Notes: a model not told the origin generated them from the sequence alone. A stretch of 32,371 nt of DNA from JBLNBU01 sp050260215 (GCA_050260215.1 JBLNBU010000203.1:1-32371); one strand, 5' to 3'. Shown: positions 1-7,559, counted from the stretch's first letter. Program-made: numbers and translations.

Positions 1-421
1 GGGTGTCGACCTCGCTGGTCCACTTCAGGAAGTCGATCAGCTGGTCGAGTTCGGCGTCACTCAGGTTGAACTGCGGCATCTGGCGGCGGCCCTCGATGCC
101 CGAGGGTTGGCCGCGCATCCACGCCTTGAGCGCCTCGCGGGCACCCGAGGCGTCGTCACGGCCGCCGAAGCGGACCCAGACGTTGCCGAGCTCGGGCGCG
201 TAATAGGCGCCTTCGCCCATGATGGTGTGGCAGTCGATGCAGGCGTGCTTTTCCCACACGTGCTTGCCCGCTGCCACCGAGGGCGTGATGGGATTGCGCT
301 CGGCAACCGCATTGGCGGTCGACACGCTGTGGCCGACCAGGCCGACGAAGATGGCGAAGAAGAATACCGTGCCGCCGTAGAAGATGTTTCTAGCAGCGGC
401 CTTGGTCAGTGTTTCCGACAT
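1..421 (-). CDS. norC: Nitric oxide reductase subunit C (cytochrome c), 3' end missing
   Basis: Membrane-anchored cytochrome c subunit of the respiratory nitric oxide reductase NorCB, which passes electrons to the NorB site where NO is reduced to N2O in denitrification. The 140 codons present begin MSETLTKAAARN, followed by one hydrophobic segment (about residues 14-37) that acts as an uncleaved anchor. A single heme motif, C61-I-D-C64-H65, follows, and a downstream RRQMPQF supplies a probable axial Met115. Length and order match NorC (about 150 aa), so only a few residues lie outside the window. The ATG at 421 is preceded by a GGGGGG Shine-Dalgarno tract. norB would be expected beyond the left edge. 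The identification is strong; a generic small c-type cytochrome is the only alternative. Confidence 0.9.
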   Translation of the reverse strand, partial: MSETLTKAAARNIFYGGTVFFFAIFVGLVGHSVSTANAVAERNPITPSVAAGKHVWEKHACIDCHTIMGEGAYYAPELGNVWVRFGGRDDASGAREALKAWMRGQPSGIEGRRQMPQFNLSDAELDQLIDFLKWTSEVDT

Positions 422-548
422 GAGGTCCCCCCTTTCAGGGATGTTTGGATAGGACGATGAAATCGGTTGTCGAGCCGCCCTGGCGGGGCCCTGGCGGCCG
501 TCGTCGGCGCCGTGGCGACGATCCTGCCGTCGTGGCAGGCGGACTGTC

Positions 549-576
549 TGATGCCCTCGGGCATCATGGCTTTTTT
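549..576 (+). terminator. Hairpin plus T-run in the norC leader, plus-strand orientation
   Basis: The gap between norC and the next gene (422-683) has no convincing gene. It holds an 8-bp inverted repeat, TGATGCCC/GGGCATCA (549-566), followed after four bases by six T (571-576), which is the layout of an intrinsic terminator read on the plus strand. Just beside it is a 6-bp stem, CCTGCC-N5-GGCAGG (523-539). Both neighbouring genes run on the minus strand, so a terminator in this orientation would act only on antisense transcription. Alternatively the stems are simply folded norC leader RNA. Confidence 0.35.
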
Positions 577-683
577 GGAAATGTGCATGGCCTCTCGCCC
601 CCGGCCTTGCCGTCGGCGCGCCAGGGCGCGGCCGATCAACGCAGGCCGGATGTCAAAGACAAAGGGGACTTGTCCGGACGGAG

Positions 684-1073
684 TCAGGCCGCAGGTGGGG
701 CCCTGCTGCCATTGGCATGCAGGTGGTGGGATGCGAAGGCCGGGCGGTCGCAGGCCGGGATCAGGAAGTCGGCCGCCGAGACGAACTCGACGGAACCGAC
801 CTTCGCCGGCGGCGGGACGTCGGCCATCGACGGCTGCATGTGCTGGCAGCCGTCGCACTCGCCCGAGGAATGCGGGTCGAGGCCGGGTGCCTTCTGCTCG
901 GTCCCGTTGACCGAACAGACGACAGCCAGGTCGGCAAGAAGCGAGGTCTCGGCACCGGTTGCCGGAGCGGGAGCGGCCAGGCACACGCCCTTCGAGAGCG
1001 CGACGGCCAGGACCATCAGGGCGACGACCGTGCGCCCCAATCTCCCAATCGCCAAATGCCGCAGACCGAACAT
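684..1073 (-). CDS. Small secreted DUF2946-like protein
   Basis: A 129-aa protein with an N-terminal hydrophobic segment (about residues 13-33, VVALMVLAVALSKGVCLAA) that looks like a signal peptide, so it is probably periplasmic or membrane-tethered. The mature part carries a Cys/His cluster, C-D-G-C-Q-H-M, preceded by DPHSSGE. This resembles the DUF2946 family of small proteins with a C-x2-C motif and nearby His, whose function is unknown; a metal-handling role is inference. It lies upstream of norC on the same strand with a 262-base gap. An FNR/NnrR-like box sits 57 bases upstream of its ATG, suggesting expression under oxygen limitation or NO. The start is supported by an AGGG about 8 bases upstream. 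Confidence 0.6.
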   Translation of the reverse strand: MFGLRHLAIGRLGRTVVALMVLAVALSKGVCLAAPAPATGAETSLLADLAVVCSVNGTEQKAPGLDPHSSGECDGCQHMQPSMADVPPPAKVGSVEFVSAADFLIPACDRPAFASHHLHANGSRAPPAA

Positions 1074-1129
1074 GGATCAACCCTGGATCTCGTCTTCGTT
1101 GAAAGTGGCGTTTTTCGACTTAAAATAAT

Positions 1130-1143
1130 TTGATTGCGGTCAA
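1130..1143 (-). promoter_or_regulatory. FNR/NnrR-type (CRP-family) binding site
   Basis: The minus strand reads TTGACCGCAATCAA, an inverted repeat fitting the TTGAY-N4-RTCAA consensus of FNR, ANR, DNR and NnrR regulators. It is centred about 63 bases upstream of the DUF2946-like ATG and points toward norC. A nearly identical site (TTGACCGCCGTCAA) lies upstream of the DUF2249 gene at 22107-22120. Which regulator binds cannot be told from the site. Confidence 0.6.
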
Positions 1144-1276
1144 GCAGTCTGCCTTCGGCCTCGTAACCCGAATATCCATTCGGCTCCTGGGGCTATATCC
1201 GACTAACCAAGTCAACTTAGCGAAGTGGGTGGGGCAGGAACTTGATCTTGGCTAAGCGCGGTGTGGCAGCCAACTG

Positions 1277-1300
1277 CGGCAGGAGCGTGGCGGCCTGCCG
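1277..1300 (-). terminator. Possible terminator hairpin after the hcr operon
   Basis: CGGCAGG (1277-1283) and CCTGCCG (1294-1300) form a perfect 7-bp stem with a 10-base loop, about 42 bases beyond the stop of the xdhC-like gene. No T-run follows on the minus strand, so this could only be a weak or factor-assisted terminator. The rest of 1144-1341 shows no gene. Confidence 0.3.
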
Positions 1301-1341
1301 ATCAAATCCTTACTGCAAGAATGGGTTTTTGTTGGGCCGGC

Positions 1342-2286
1342 CTAGCGCCGCTGCGAGGGCTTGCCCCGCAGTGCCGCGATGACCTGGGCCAGCACCGAGA
1401 CGGCGATCTCGCCGGCATCGGCGGCACCGATGTCCAGGCCGACGGGGGCGTGGATGCGGGCCAGGGTTTCAGGCGCGATCCCCAGCCCGGCCAGGCGGGC
1501 CAAGCGCTTGGCGTGGGTCCGCGTGCTGCCCAGCGCGCCCACATAGAAGGCATCCGACGCCAGCGCCCGTACCAGGGCGGCGTCGTCGATGGCGGCGACG
1601 TGGGCCAGGGCGACCACGGCGGTGCGCGGGCCCATGTCCATCTCGGCCAGGGCTGCCTCGGGCTGGCGGGTGACCAGCCGGGCGCCGGGAAAGCGTTCGG
1701 GGGTGGCGAACGACCGGCGCGGGTCGACCACCACCACCCGCCAGTCCAATGCGCCTGCCAACTCGGCCAGCACCTGGGTGACGTGGACGGCGCCGATGGC
1801 GACGATGGTCACCGGCGCCTTGTCGACGCGCAAGAAAACGTTGCCCTCGATCATGCGGCTGTCGCCCAGCCGCTCGTCCTCGACCACCGCATGGGCGCCG
1901 GTGGCGATGTCCAGGCGCAGTCCGTGGTCGCGCCCGGCGGCCCGCAAGGCGGCCATGCGTTCCAGCACCGCCGCGTCGGGGCGAAACAGCGCCACGGTCA
2001 CGCCGCCGCCGCAGTGCAGTCCGACCTGGCCGCCGCCGGCAAAATCCAGCGCGCGTGCCGGCTCGCCCTCGACCAGGTCCTGGGCGGCCTCGACCACCCC
2101 GGCCTCGACGCAGCCGCCCGACACCGAGCCTGCGAAATGGCCGTCCTCGCGGATGGCCATTACCGCGCCCAGGCCGCGGGGCGACGATCCCTCGATGGCC
2201 ACCACCATGGCCATGGCCACCCGGTCGCCCTGGCCGAGCCAGGACAGCGCGGTGTCGAAAGCCTGGGCGTCGCTGGCGGCCGGCAC
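1342..2286 (-). CDS. XdhC/CoxI family molybdenum cofactor insertion protein
   Basis: XdhC-type proteins bind molybdenum cofactor, promote its sulfuration and hand it to xanthine dehydrogenase-family enzymes. Here the client is presumably the 4-hydroxybenzoyl-CoA reductase encoded just upstream. Two parts are visible: an N-terminal XdhC_CoxI domain (VVAIEGSSPRG, then SGGCVEAGVVEAA and a GLHCGGGVTVALF segment with conserved Cys), and a C-terminal Rossmann-like domain (VVALAHVAAID, YVGALGSTRTHAKR, HAPVGLDIGAADAGEIAVS). Starting at GTG 2286 gives 314 aa. This start is preceded by GAGG and lies 5 bases after the hcrB stop. A GTG at 2304 that overlaps hcrB would add 6 residues but has no visible Shine-Dalgarno. 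It is the last gene of the operon. Confidence 0.85.
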   Translation of the reverse strand: MPAASDAQAFDTALSWLGQGDRVAMAMVVAIEGSSPRGLGAVMAIREDGHFAGSVSGGCVEAGVVEAAQDLVEGEPARALDFAGGGQVGLHCGGGVTVALFRPDAAVLERMAALRAAGRDHGLRLDIATGAHAVVEDERLGDSRMIEGNVFLRVDKAPVTIVAIGAVHVTQVLAELAGALDWRVVVVDPRRSFATPERFPGARLVTRQPEAALAEMDMGPRTAVVALAHVAAIDDAALVRALASDAFYVGALGSTRTHAKRLARLAGLGIAPETLARIHAPVGLDIGAADAGEIAVSVLAQVIAALRGKPSQRR

Positions 2287-2291
2287 GGTCC

Positions 2292-3251
2292 TCAGCCCTG
2301 CCACAGGCGCGTGGCCAGCCGCCTGGCTTCGGCCTGGACCACGCGGCGGCGGTATTTGGGGCCCATCACCGTGGTCTTCAGCACGTTGACCGCCTTGCGC
2401 ACCGCGTCAGCCAGGGCGTCGGCATCCAGCGGGCGGCCAACCAGCCCGTCCGCCGCCACCGGCAGCGGCGCCGAGTTGGTGCCGGTCACCGCCACCTTCA
2501 GCCCGGCCACAACGTCGCCCTCGCGCTTCAAGGCCACGGCGACGCCGGCCAGGGGGAAGTCGATCTCGTCGCGCACGCGAACCTTGGCATAGGCGGCGCG
2601 CCAGCCGGCCGCCTTCGGCACGATCACGGCCACCACCACCTCGGCCGGCTCGACTGTCAGGTGGAAGGCGCCGCTTTCGCGGAACAGCTCGGCCACGGGG
2701 ATGGTGCGGCGATGGTGCGGGCCGGCGATCTCGACCCGGGCGTCCAGCACCATCAGGGCCGGCGCCACGTCACCGTGGTAGGTGGCATAGCAGCGGTCCG
2801 ACTTGGTCACCACGTGGCAGCGGTCGCCGTCCTGCTTCAGGCAATAGCCGTTGCCCTTCCGCCACCATTCGCTCTGGTTATAGAAGACGCAGCGGGTGTC
2901 CTGGCACAGGTTGCCGGCCAGCGTCGCGCTGGCGCGGTGGGTGGGCCCGGCGACCGAGCGGGCGGCTTCGGCCAGCGCCGGCCAGCCTGCGGCCACCTGC
3001 GGGTCGGTCTCGATGGTTTCCAGCGACACGGCGGCGCCGATGCGCAACGACCCGTCGGCGTCGACCGAGATGCCGGCCAGTTCGGGCAGCGCCTCGAGCG
3101 AGACCAGGGCCGAGGGCCGTCCTAAACCGCGGCGCAGGTTGGGCACCAGGTCGGTGCCGCCGGCCAGCGGCTTGGCGCCGCCGGCCAGGATGCACAGCGC
3201 GTCGTCGAGCGTGGCCGGACGCAGCACGCGGAAGTCGGTGGTGATGGTCAT
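2292..3251 (-). CDS. hcrB: 4-hydroxybenzoyl-CoA reductase, FAD / [4Fe-4S] subunit (beta)
   Basis: Middle-size subunit of a xanthine oxidase-family enzyme that reductively removes the phenolic hydroxyl of 4-hydroxybenzoyl-CoA to give benzoyl-CoA. FAD-binding signatures are AGGTDLVPNLR (residues 30-40) and ATLAGNLCQ (about 109-117). The decisive feature is a roughly 40-residue insertion with Cys121, Cys137, Cys145 and Cys154 (spacing 16, 8, 9). Ordinary xanthine dehydrogenase FAD subunits lack this insertion. In HcrB it binds an extra [4Fe-4S] cluster that lets the enzyme run in the reducing direction. Length is 319 aa, normal for HcrB. The start overlaps the hcrA stop as ATGA. The specific substrate is inferred from this insertion plus the aromatic-degradation context. 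Confidence 0.87.
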   Translation of the reverse strand: MTITTDFRVLRPATLDDALCILAGGAKPLAGGTDLVPNLRRGLGRPSALVSLEALPELAGISVDADGSLRIGAAVSLETIETDPQVAAGWPALAEAARSVAGPTHRASATLAGNLCQDTRCVFYNQSEWWRKGNGYCLKQDGDRCHVVTKSDRCYATYHGDVAPALMVLDARVEIAGPHHRRTIPVAELFRESGAFHLTVEPAEVVVAVIVPKAAGWRAAYAKVRVRDEIDFPLAGVAVALKREGDVVAGLKVAVTGTNSAPLPVAADGLVGRPLDADALADAVRKAVNVLKTTVMGPKYRRRVVQAEARRLATRLWQG

Positions 3252-5566
3252 GCGCGGGCCTCCTCAGCATCGAGCCACTCGACCATGCGGTCGGGGGTCA
3301 GCGGCAGGGTGTCGGGGCGGATGCCGACGGCGTCGTGGACGGCGTCCATCAGCGCCGGCAGGAACCCGGCCAGCATGCCCTCGCTGGCCTCCTTGGCGCC
3401 GAACGGGCCGTTGGGGTCGATGCTTTCGACGATGAAGACCTCGATGTCGGGGCTTTCCGCCATGGTCGGCACCCGGTAGTCGAGGATGTTTCCGTGCAGC
3501 ATGCGGCCGTCGTCGTAGCGGGTCTCCTCGGACAGGGCCTGGCCCATGCCCATCCACACGCCGCCCTGGATCTGGCCTTCCACCGCCAGCGGGTTCAAGG
3601 CCCGGCCGACATCGACAGCCACCCACACCTTGTGGGTGGTGACCTTGCCGGTGACCTCGTCGACCGAGGCCTCGACCACCTGGGCGGCGTAGCAGAAGCC
3701 CATGGTGGCGCCGATGGCACTGCCGCGAATCGCCTTGTCGCCCATGAACTCCTTGGGGCAGGTGAAGGTTCCCTTGACGGTCAGGGTGCCGGTGTCGACC
3801 AGGGCGGCCTTGACCACCTCGGCGAAGGCCAGGCCGGGGTCCTGGCCGGCGACGCGGAACACCTCGTCCTCGACGACGATGTCCTCGGGGTTTGCGTCCA
3901 GCTTGCGGGCCGCCGCCTCGGCCAGCACCTTTTTGAGCGCATTGGCGGCGTCGATGCCGGCGTTGCCGACCATGAAGGTCACCCGCGACGAGTACGAGCC
4001 GTTGTCCTTGGGCGTCAGGGCGCTGTCGGCCGAGACCACGCGCAGGCGGTCCCAGCGCACGCCCAGGGTCTCGCCGACCACCTGGGCGACCATGGTGTTG
4101 GAGCCCTGGCCGATGTCGGCGGCCCCCGTAAGGATGGTGATGTTGCCGTCGAAGTCGAGCTTCAGGTTGACGGTGGCGTGGGGCTCGCCGGTCCAGTGCT
4201 TGGGCGTCGATGTGCCCGAGACGAAGTGCGAGCAGGCCAGCCCCAGCCCGCGCCCGCGCCCCAGCTTGCCCCGCCGCTCGTGCCAGCCGGATGCCTTCAG
4301 CACCTTGTCGATGCATTCGGGCAGCCCATAGCTTAAGACCTTCTGCGCGTAGGCGGTGGTGTAGGGCACGGCGCCGATCAGGTTGGCCCGGCGCACCTCG
4401 GCCGGGTCCAGGTTCAGCTCGGCCGCCATCTCGTTCATCAGCGCCTCGAAGGCGGCACGCGCGTCGACGGTGCCGTGGCCGCGCATGGCGCCGCAAGGGG
4501 GCGTGTTGGTATAGACGCGCCAGCCGTCGTGCTTGATCGCCGGGATGTCGTAGATGCCGTGCAGCAGGGCGCCGGAATAGAGGATGGTGATGATCCCGTA
4601 CCCGGCATAGGCGCCGCCGCGCTGGGTCACCGCCATCTCGCAGGCGGTCAGCTTGCCCTGGGGCGTCATGCCCAGCTTGACGGTGATCTCGGTCTCGGGC
4701 CGGCCGCGGTGCGAGATGAAGGTCTCCTCGCGGGTCTGCAGGACGCGGACGCTGCCGCCGGCCTTGCGGGCCAGCAGGGCGGCGATGATCTCGTGGTGCA
4801 GGGTCTCGGTGCGTGCGCCGAAACCGCCGCCCAGGAACGGCTTGACCACCCGGATGCGCGCCGTGTCCATCTCCAGGCACTGCGCCACCTTGAGGTGGAC
4901 GTAATAGGGCACCTGGGTGGTGGTGTGCAGCGTCAGCCAGCCGCGCTCGGGATCGAACTCGGCCAGGGTGGCGTTGGGCTCGATGTGGACGTGGTTGACC
5001 TCGGCGAAGCGGAAGGTCTTCTCGCGCACCAGGGCGGCGGCGGCGAAGCCGGCTTCCGTGTCCCCGAACTCGTTGTGGACCTCGCGCAGCACGTTGTTGG
5101 GCTTGTCGTCGTGCAGCACCGGGGCGCCGGGCGCCATGGCCTTGGCGGCGGTGTAGACCGCGGGCAGCTTCTCGTACTCGACCTTGATCAGGTCCAGCGC
5201 GGTATTGGCGGTAGCCTCGTCGACGGCGGCGACGGCGGCCACCGGCTCGCCGCGGTAGCGCACCCGCTCGCGGGCCAGCGGGTATTCGTTCTCGGCAATG
5301 GGCAGCACGCCATAGGGCACCGGGGAGTCGGCGCCGGTGCACACGGCGACGACGCCGTCCAGGGCCTCGGCGGCGCTGGTGTCCACCGACACGATCCGGG
5401 CATGGGGGTGGGGGCTGCGCAGGATGCGGCCGACCAGGGCGCCTTGCGCCGGCAGGTCGGCGGTATAGCGGGCCTTGCCGGTGACCTTTTCGACGCCGTC
5501 GACCAGCGGGGTGCGGACGCCGACCCCGCCGGTCTTGGCCTGGCGGTCCAATGCGCGGGCGGTCAT
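3248..5566 (-). CDS. hcrA: 4-hydroxybenzoyl-CoA reductase, molybdenum subunit (alpha)
   Basis: Catalytic molybdopterin cytosine dinucleotide subunit of the same reductase. From ATG 5566 (MTARALDRQAK) it is 772 aa, the usual HcrA size. The reading frame continues open upstream inside hcrC, but that extension is a frame artefact. Visible signatures: the a/b hammerhead N-terminus (VEKVTGKARYTADL), PFLGGGFGARTETLHHE at the cofactor site, GAMRGHGTVDARAAFE, GAADIGQGSNTM, GGVWMGMGQALSEE and GPFGAKEASEG, where Glu726 aligns with the catalytic glutamate of xanthine oxidase-type enzymes. ATGA overlaps join it to hcrC upstream and hcrB downstream. The reaction needs low-potential electrons, normally from ferredoxin. 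Confidence 0.88.
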   Translation of the reverse strand: MTARALDRQAKTGGVGVRTPLVDGVEKVTGKARYTADLPAQGALVGRILRSPHPHARIVSVDTSAAEALDGVVAVCTGADSPVPYGVLPIAENEYPLARERVRYRGEPVAAVAAVDEATANTALDLIKVEYEKLPAVYTAAKAMAPGAPVLHDDKPNNVLREVHNEFGDTEAGFAAAALVREKTFRFAEVNHVHIEPNATLAEFDPERGWLTLHTTTQVPYYVHLKVAQCLEMDTARIRVVKPFLGGGFGARTETLHHEIIAALLARKAGGSVRVLQTREETFISHRGRPETEITVKLGMTPQGKLTACEMAVTQRGGAYAGYGIITILYSGALLHGIYDIPAIKHDGWRVYTNTPPCGAMRGHGTVDARAAFEALMNEMAAELNLDPAEVRRANLIGAVPYTTAYAQKVLSYGLPECIDKVLKASGWHERRGKLGRGRGLGLACSHFVSGTSTPKHWTGEPHATVNLKLDFDGNITILTGAADIGQGSNTMVAQVVGETLGVRWDRLRVVSADSALTPKDNGSYSSRVTFMVGNAGIDAANALKKVLAEAAARKLDANPEDIVVEDEVFRVAGQDPGLAFAEVVKAALVDTGTLTVKGTFTCPKEFMGDKAIRGSAIGATMGFCYAAQVVEASVDEVTGKVTTHKVWVAVDVGRALNPLAVEGQIQGGVWMGMGQALSEETRYDDGRMLHGNILDYRVPTMAESPDIEVFIVESIDPNGPFGAKEASEGMLAGFLPALMDAVHDAVGIRPDTLPLTPDRMVEWLDAEEARA

Positions 5567-6039
5567 GGTGCCACCTGCCGGGCCTGGGCGCCCGCTTCGA
5601 CCGATTCGATGATCTTCACATAGCCGGTACAGCGGCACAGGTTGCCGGCCAGTGCGGCGCGGATCTGCTCGCGGCTGGGGTCGGGGTTGCGGCGCAGCAA
5701 GGCCTCGGCGGCCATTACCATGCCGGGCGTGCAGAAGCCGCACTGGGTGCCCAGCTTCTCGTGGAAGGCCTGCTGCAGCGCGCTCATGCGGCCGTTCCGC
5801 GTCAGGCCCTCGATGGTTTCGATCCGGCGGCCCGAGACCTGGTGGGCCATGGTCGAGCAGGCCAGCCGCGGGCGGTCGTCGACCAGCACCGTGCAGGCGC
5901 CGCATTCGCCGCCGTCGCAGCCCTGCTTGGTGCCGGTCAGCCCGGCGACGTCGCGCAGGTAGTCGACCAGCAGCATGGTGTCGGCGACCAGGTCCTCGCG
6001 CACCCGGCCGTTCAATGTCAGCCGCAACACCGATTTCAC
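5563..6039 (-). CDS. hcrC: 4-hydroxybenzoyl-CoA reductase, [2Fe-2S] subunit (gamma)
   Basis: Small electron-transfer subunit with two [2Fe-2S] clusters. The N-terminal plant-ferredoxin-like domain has Cys41, Cys46, Cys49 (GCDGGECGACTV) and Cys61. The C-terminal helical domain has Cys100-G-F-Cys103 (TQCGFCTPGM) and Cys135-R-Cys137 (AGNLCRCTGY). All eight ligands are present, and 158 aa is typical. It starts with an ATGA overlap on the MarR regulator gene, so regulator and enzyme are probably translated from one message. The operon order is regulator-C-A-B-XdhC. Confidence 0.9.
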   Translation of the reverse strand: MKSVLRLTLNGRVREDLVADTMLLVDYLRDVAGLTGTKQGCDGGECGACTVLVDDRPRLACSTMAHQVSGRRIETIEGLTRNGRMSALQQAFHEKLGTQCGFCTPGMVMAAEALLRRNPDPSREQIRAALAGNLCRCTGYVKIIESVEAGAQARQVAP

Positions 6040-6500
6040 GAGCCGTTCCTCCCCTCGTTCCTGAGATGCAGCCGGGCGAGCAGGCCGATCAGGACCTGCC
6101 GTTCCTCGGGCGTCAGCACCTTGGTGAAATCCTCTTCATGGGCCAGCACCAGCGCCTCCATGCGGGCCAGTTCGGCGCGGCCCTTGGTGGTCAGCGGCAG
6201 GCAGTGGCTGCGCCCGTCATGGGGTGAAGGCTCGCGGGCGATCAGCCCGCGCCGCTCCAGCTGGTCGACCACCTTGACGATGGCCGAGCGGTCGACGCCC
6301 ATGGCCTCGGCCAATGCGCTGGGCGTCAGCCCCGGATTGGCGGCGATCACCTGCAGCATGCCGAACAGTGCCGGCGTGATGTCGACCTCGGCCGTCACCG
6401 TGCGGGCGAAATGGCGGAACACCGCGACCTGGGTGCTGCGCAGATGCCAGCCCAGCAGTCGCGGCAACATCCCGAGCCGGATGTCCGGCTGCCCCGCCAT
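6036..6500 (-). CDS. MarR-family regulator of the hcr operon
   Basis: A 154-aa winged-helix regulator. The helix-turn-helix region reads LTPSALAEAMGVDRSAIVKVVDQLERRGLI, followed by the MarR wing (EPSPHDGRSHCLPLTTKGR, about residues 91-109). N- and C-terminal helices for dimerisation flank it. ATG 6500 has a GGAGG Shine-Dalgarno. It is the first gene of the hcr operon, and two palindromic sites lie 17-60 bases upstream of its start, so autoregulation and ligand-released repression by an aromatic acid or its CoA thioester is likely. The ligand is not visible in the sequence; 4-hydroxybenzoyl-CoA is the obvious guess by analogy with other MarR proteins of aromatic pathways. Confidence 0.87.
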   Translation of the reverse strand: MAGQPDIRLGMLPRLLGWHLRSTQVAVFRHFARTVTAEVDITPALFGMLQVIAANPGLTPSALAEAMGVDRSAIVKVVDQLERRGLIAREPSPHDGRSHCLPLTTKGRAELARMEALVLAHEEDFTKVLTPEERQVLIGLLARLHLRNEGRNGS

Positions 6501-6516
6501 GGGTGTCCTCCGAATG

Positions 6517-6560
6517 GTTGACCAGGTAAACTATGCGGCAAAGTGGTTTACCAGGTCAAC
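6517..6560 (-). promoter_or_regulatory. Twin palindromic MarR operators
   Basis: Two 15-bp sites, GTTGACCAGGTAAAC (6517-6531) and GTTTACCAGGTCAAC (6546-6560), each have the form GTTnACC-A-GGTnAAC. They are almost exact reverse complements of each other, with centres 29 bp apart (near three helical turns). They lie directly upstream of the MarR gene start. Occupancy of both would cover the promoter region of the operon. Confidence 0.75.
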
Positions 6561-6600
6561 GATTTGCTGCGCAAAAAAGTCCGGTATGCGGGAGTGGTCC

Positions 6601-6707
6601 CGTCATGGCCGGGCTTGACCCGGCCATCCATGGACCCCCGGGTCAAGCCCGGGGGTGACGATGGACAAGGCGGCGCGTGGATGCGCGGATCAAGGCCGCG
6701 CATGACG
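6601..6707. repeat. Cluster of GTCAAG-centred palindromic repeats
   Basis: Three hairpin units in tandem: GGCCGGG-cttga-CCCGGCC (6607-6625), CCCCCGGG-tcaag-CCCGGGGG (6635-6655) and ATGCGCGG-atcaagg-CCGCGCAT (6681-6703). Each has TCAAG or CTTGA in the loop, and CGTCA/TGACG boundary motifs occur at 6601, 6656 and 6703. This style of intergenic repeat is common in alphaproteobacterial genomes. It sits between the end of the pad operon and the hcr operators, where the strong stems could also stop transcription leaving padD. Confidence 0.8.
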
Positions 6708-6719
6708 GCAATGAGGGAG

Positions 6720-7559
6720 TCACGCCTCGACGGTGCGGCTGGTGCTGCGGCCGCGGGTGGGGGTGCGCGGTATGGCGGCGCCGCGGGTGAAGGCGGCGCG
6801 GGTGACCATGATCGCCTTCAGGGCCCAGCCGGTGACCGCGGCCAGCGCCCCGCCGGCCACCGCCGCCCAGCCGAAGCCGGCCAGGCCGGCGGCCAGCAGC
6901 GCCAGGGCGGCAACGCGCAGGGCTTGCAGCACGCGGACCTCGGGACGGACGAACCAGTCCAGGGTGCCCTTGGGCGCGCGGTCGCGGATCAGGCCCTTGC
7001 GATAGCCCTCGCGGGCGGCCTCGCGCACCACCGCGGCGGCCAGCGCCAGCGCCACCATGGCCGGGTTGGGGTCGGCCAGCACCAGGAAGACGCCGGTGCC
7101 CTCGGCCAGGCCGGTGACCAGGATCAGCGGCACGGTGCGCCGGTGCGACCAGGCGGGGATGGCCCGCGACGCCTTGAGGATGCGCGCCTGGCAATAGAGG
7201 AAGCCCCCGGCCAGCATCGCGGCCAGCAGGTGCAGCACCGGGCTGCCCAGCAGCACCGCGCCGGCCCCGGCGGCCATCAAGGGGGCGGCCAGGATGCCTT
7301 CGCGGGTCATCCACGAGGTCTGCGGGTGGAAGAACACGTGCAGCGCCCGCCAGGGCTTGCCGATTTCCAGCCACACCAGCGACAGGCCCAGGCCGACGAA
7401 GGCCAGGCCGACCGCCAGCGGAATGGTGGCGTCGCGGCCCATCAGCATGGCCACGGCCGAGGCCAGCACCAGCCCGGTGCCGGTGCCGCCGCCGATGAAG
7501 TTTCCGGCGGCGCGCAGGTCCCAATAGCGCTGCAGGCGGGCGGTGGTCATCTGCCTCAT
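6720..7559 (-). CDS. padD: Phenylacetyl-CoA:acceptor oxidoreductase, membrane anchor (PadD/DmsC-like)
   Basis: A 279-aa polytopic membrane protein with about eight hydrophobic segments of the DmsC/NrfD type, such as GTGLVLASAVAMLMG, IPLAVGLAFVGLGLSLVWLE, GILAAPLMAAGAGAVLLG and ILVTGLAEGTGVFLVLA. It would anchor the iron-sulfur and molybdenum subunits and pass electrons to the quinone pool. ATG 7559 overlaps the padC stop as ATGA; an in-frame ATG at 7548 is an alternative start. The family is clear. The specific Pad assignment rests on the partner subunits and the neighbouring PaaX-type regulator. The C-terminus is an Arg/Thr-rich tail. Confidence 0.75.
   Translation of the reverse strand: MRQMTTARLQRYWDLRAAGNFIGGGTGTGLVLASAVAMLMGRDATIPLAVGLAFVGLGLSLVWLEIGKPWRALHVFFHPQTSWMTREGILAAPLMAAGAGAVLLGSPVLHLLAAMLAGGFLYCQARILKASRAIPAWSHRRTVPLILVTGLAEGTGVFLVLADPNPAMVALALAAAVVREAAREGYRKGLIRDRAPKGTLDWFVRPEVRVLQALRVAALALLAAGLAGFGWAAVAGGALAAVTGWALKAIMVTRAAFTRGAAIPRTPTRGRSTSRTVEA

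Noticed and set aside
406..1080. 224-codon minus frame spanning DUF2946 and the norC leader, including a 60-aa piece starting MHISKKAMMPEG
   Set aside because: Composition is typical of a shadow frame and it runs into norC out of frame; no Shine-Dalgarno and no recognisable fold.
1261..5623. Long plus-strand frames opposite the hcr operon
   Set aside because: Gly/Ala/His/Asp-rich translations mirror the minus-strand enzymes, which have complete domain signatures.
3248..5905. 885-codon version of hcrA
   Set aside because: The first 113 residues are Arg/Pro-rich out-of-frame translation of hcrC; the domain start and an ATGA overlap place the start at 5566.
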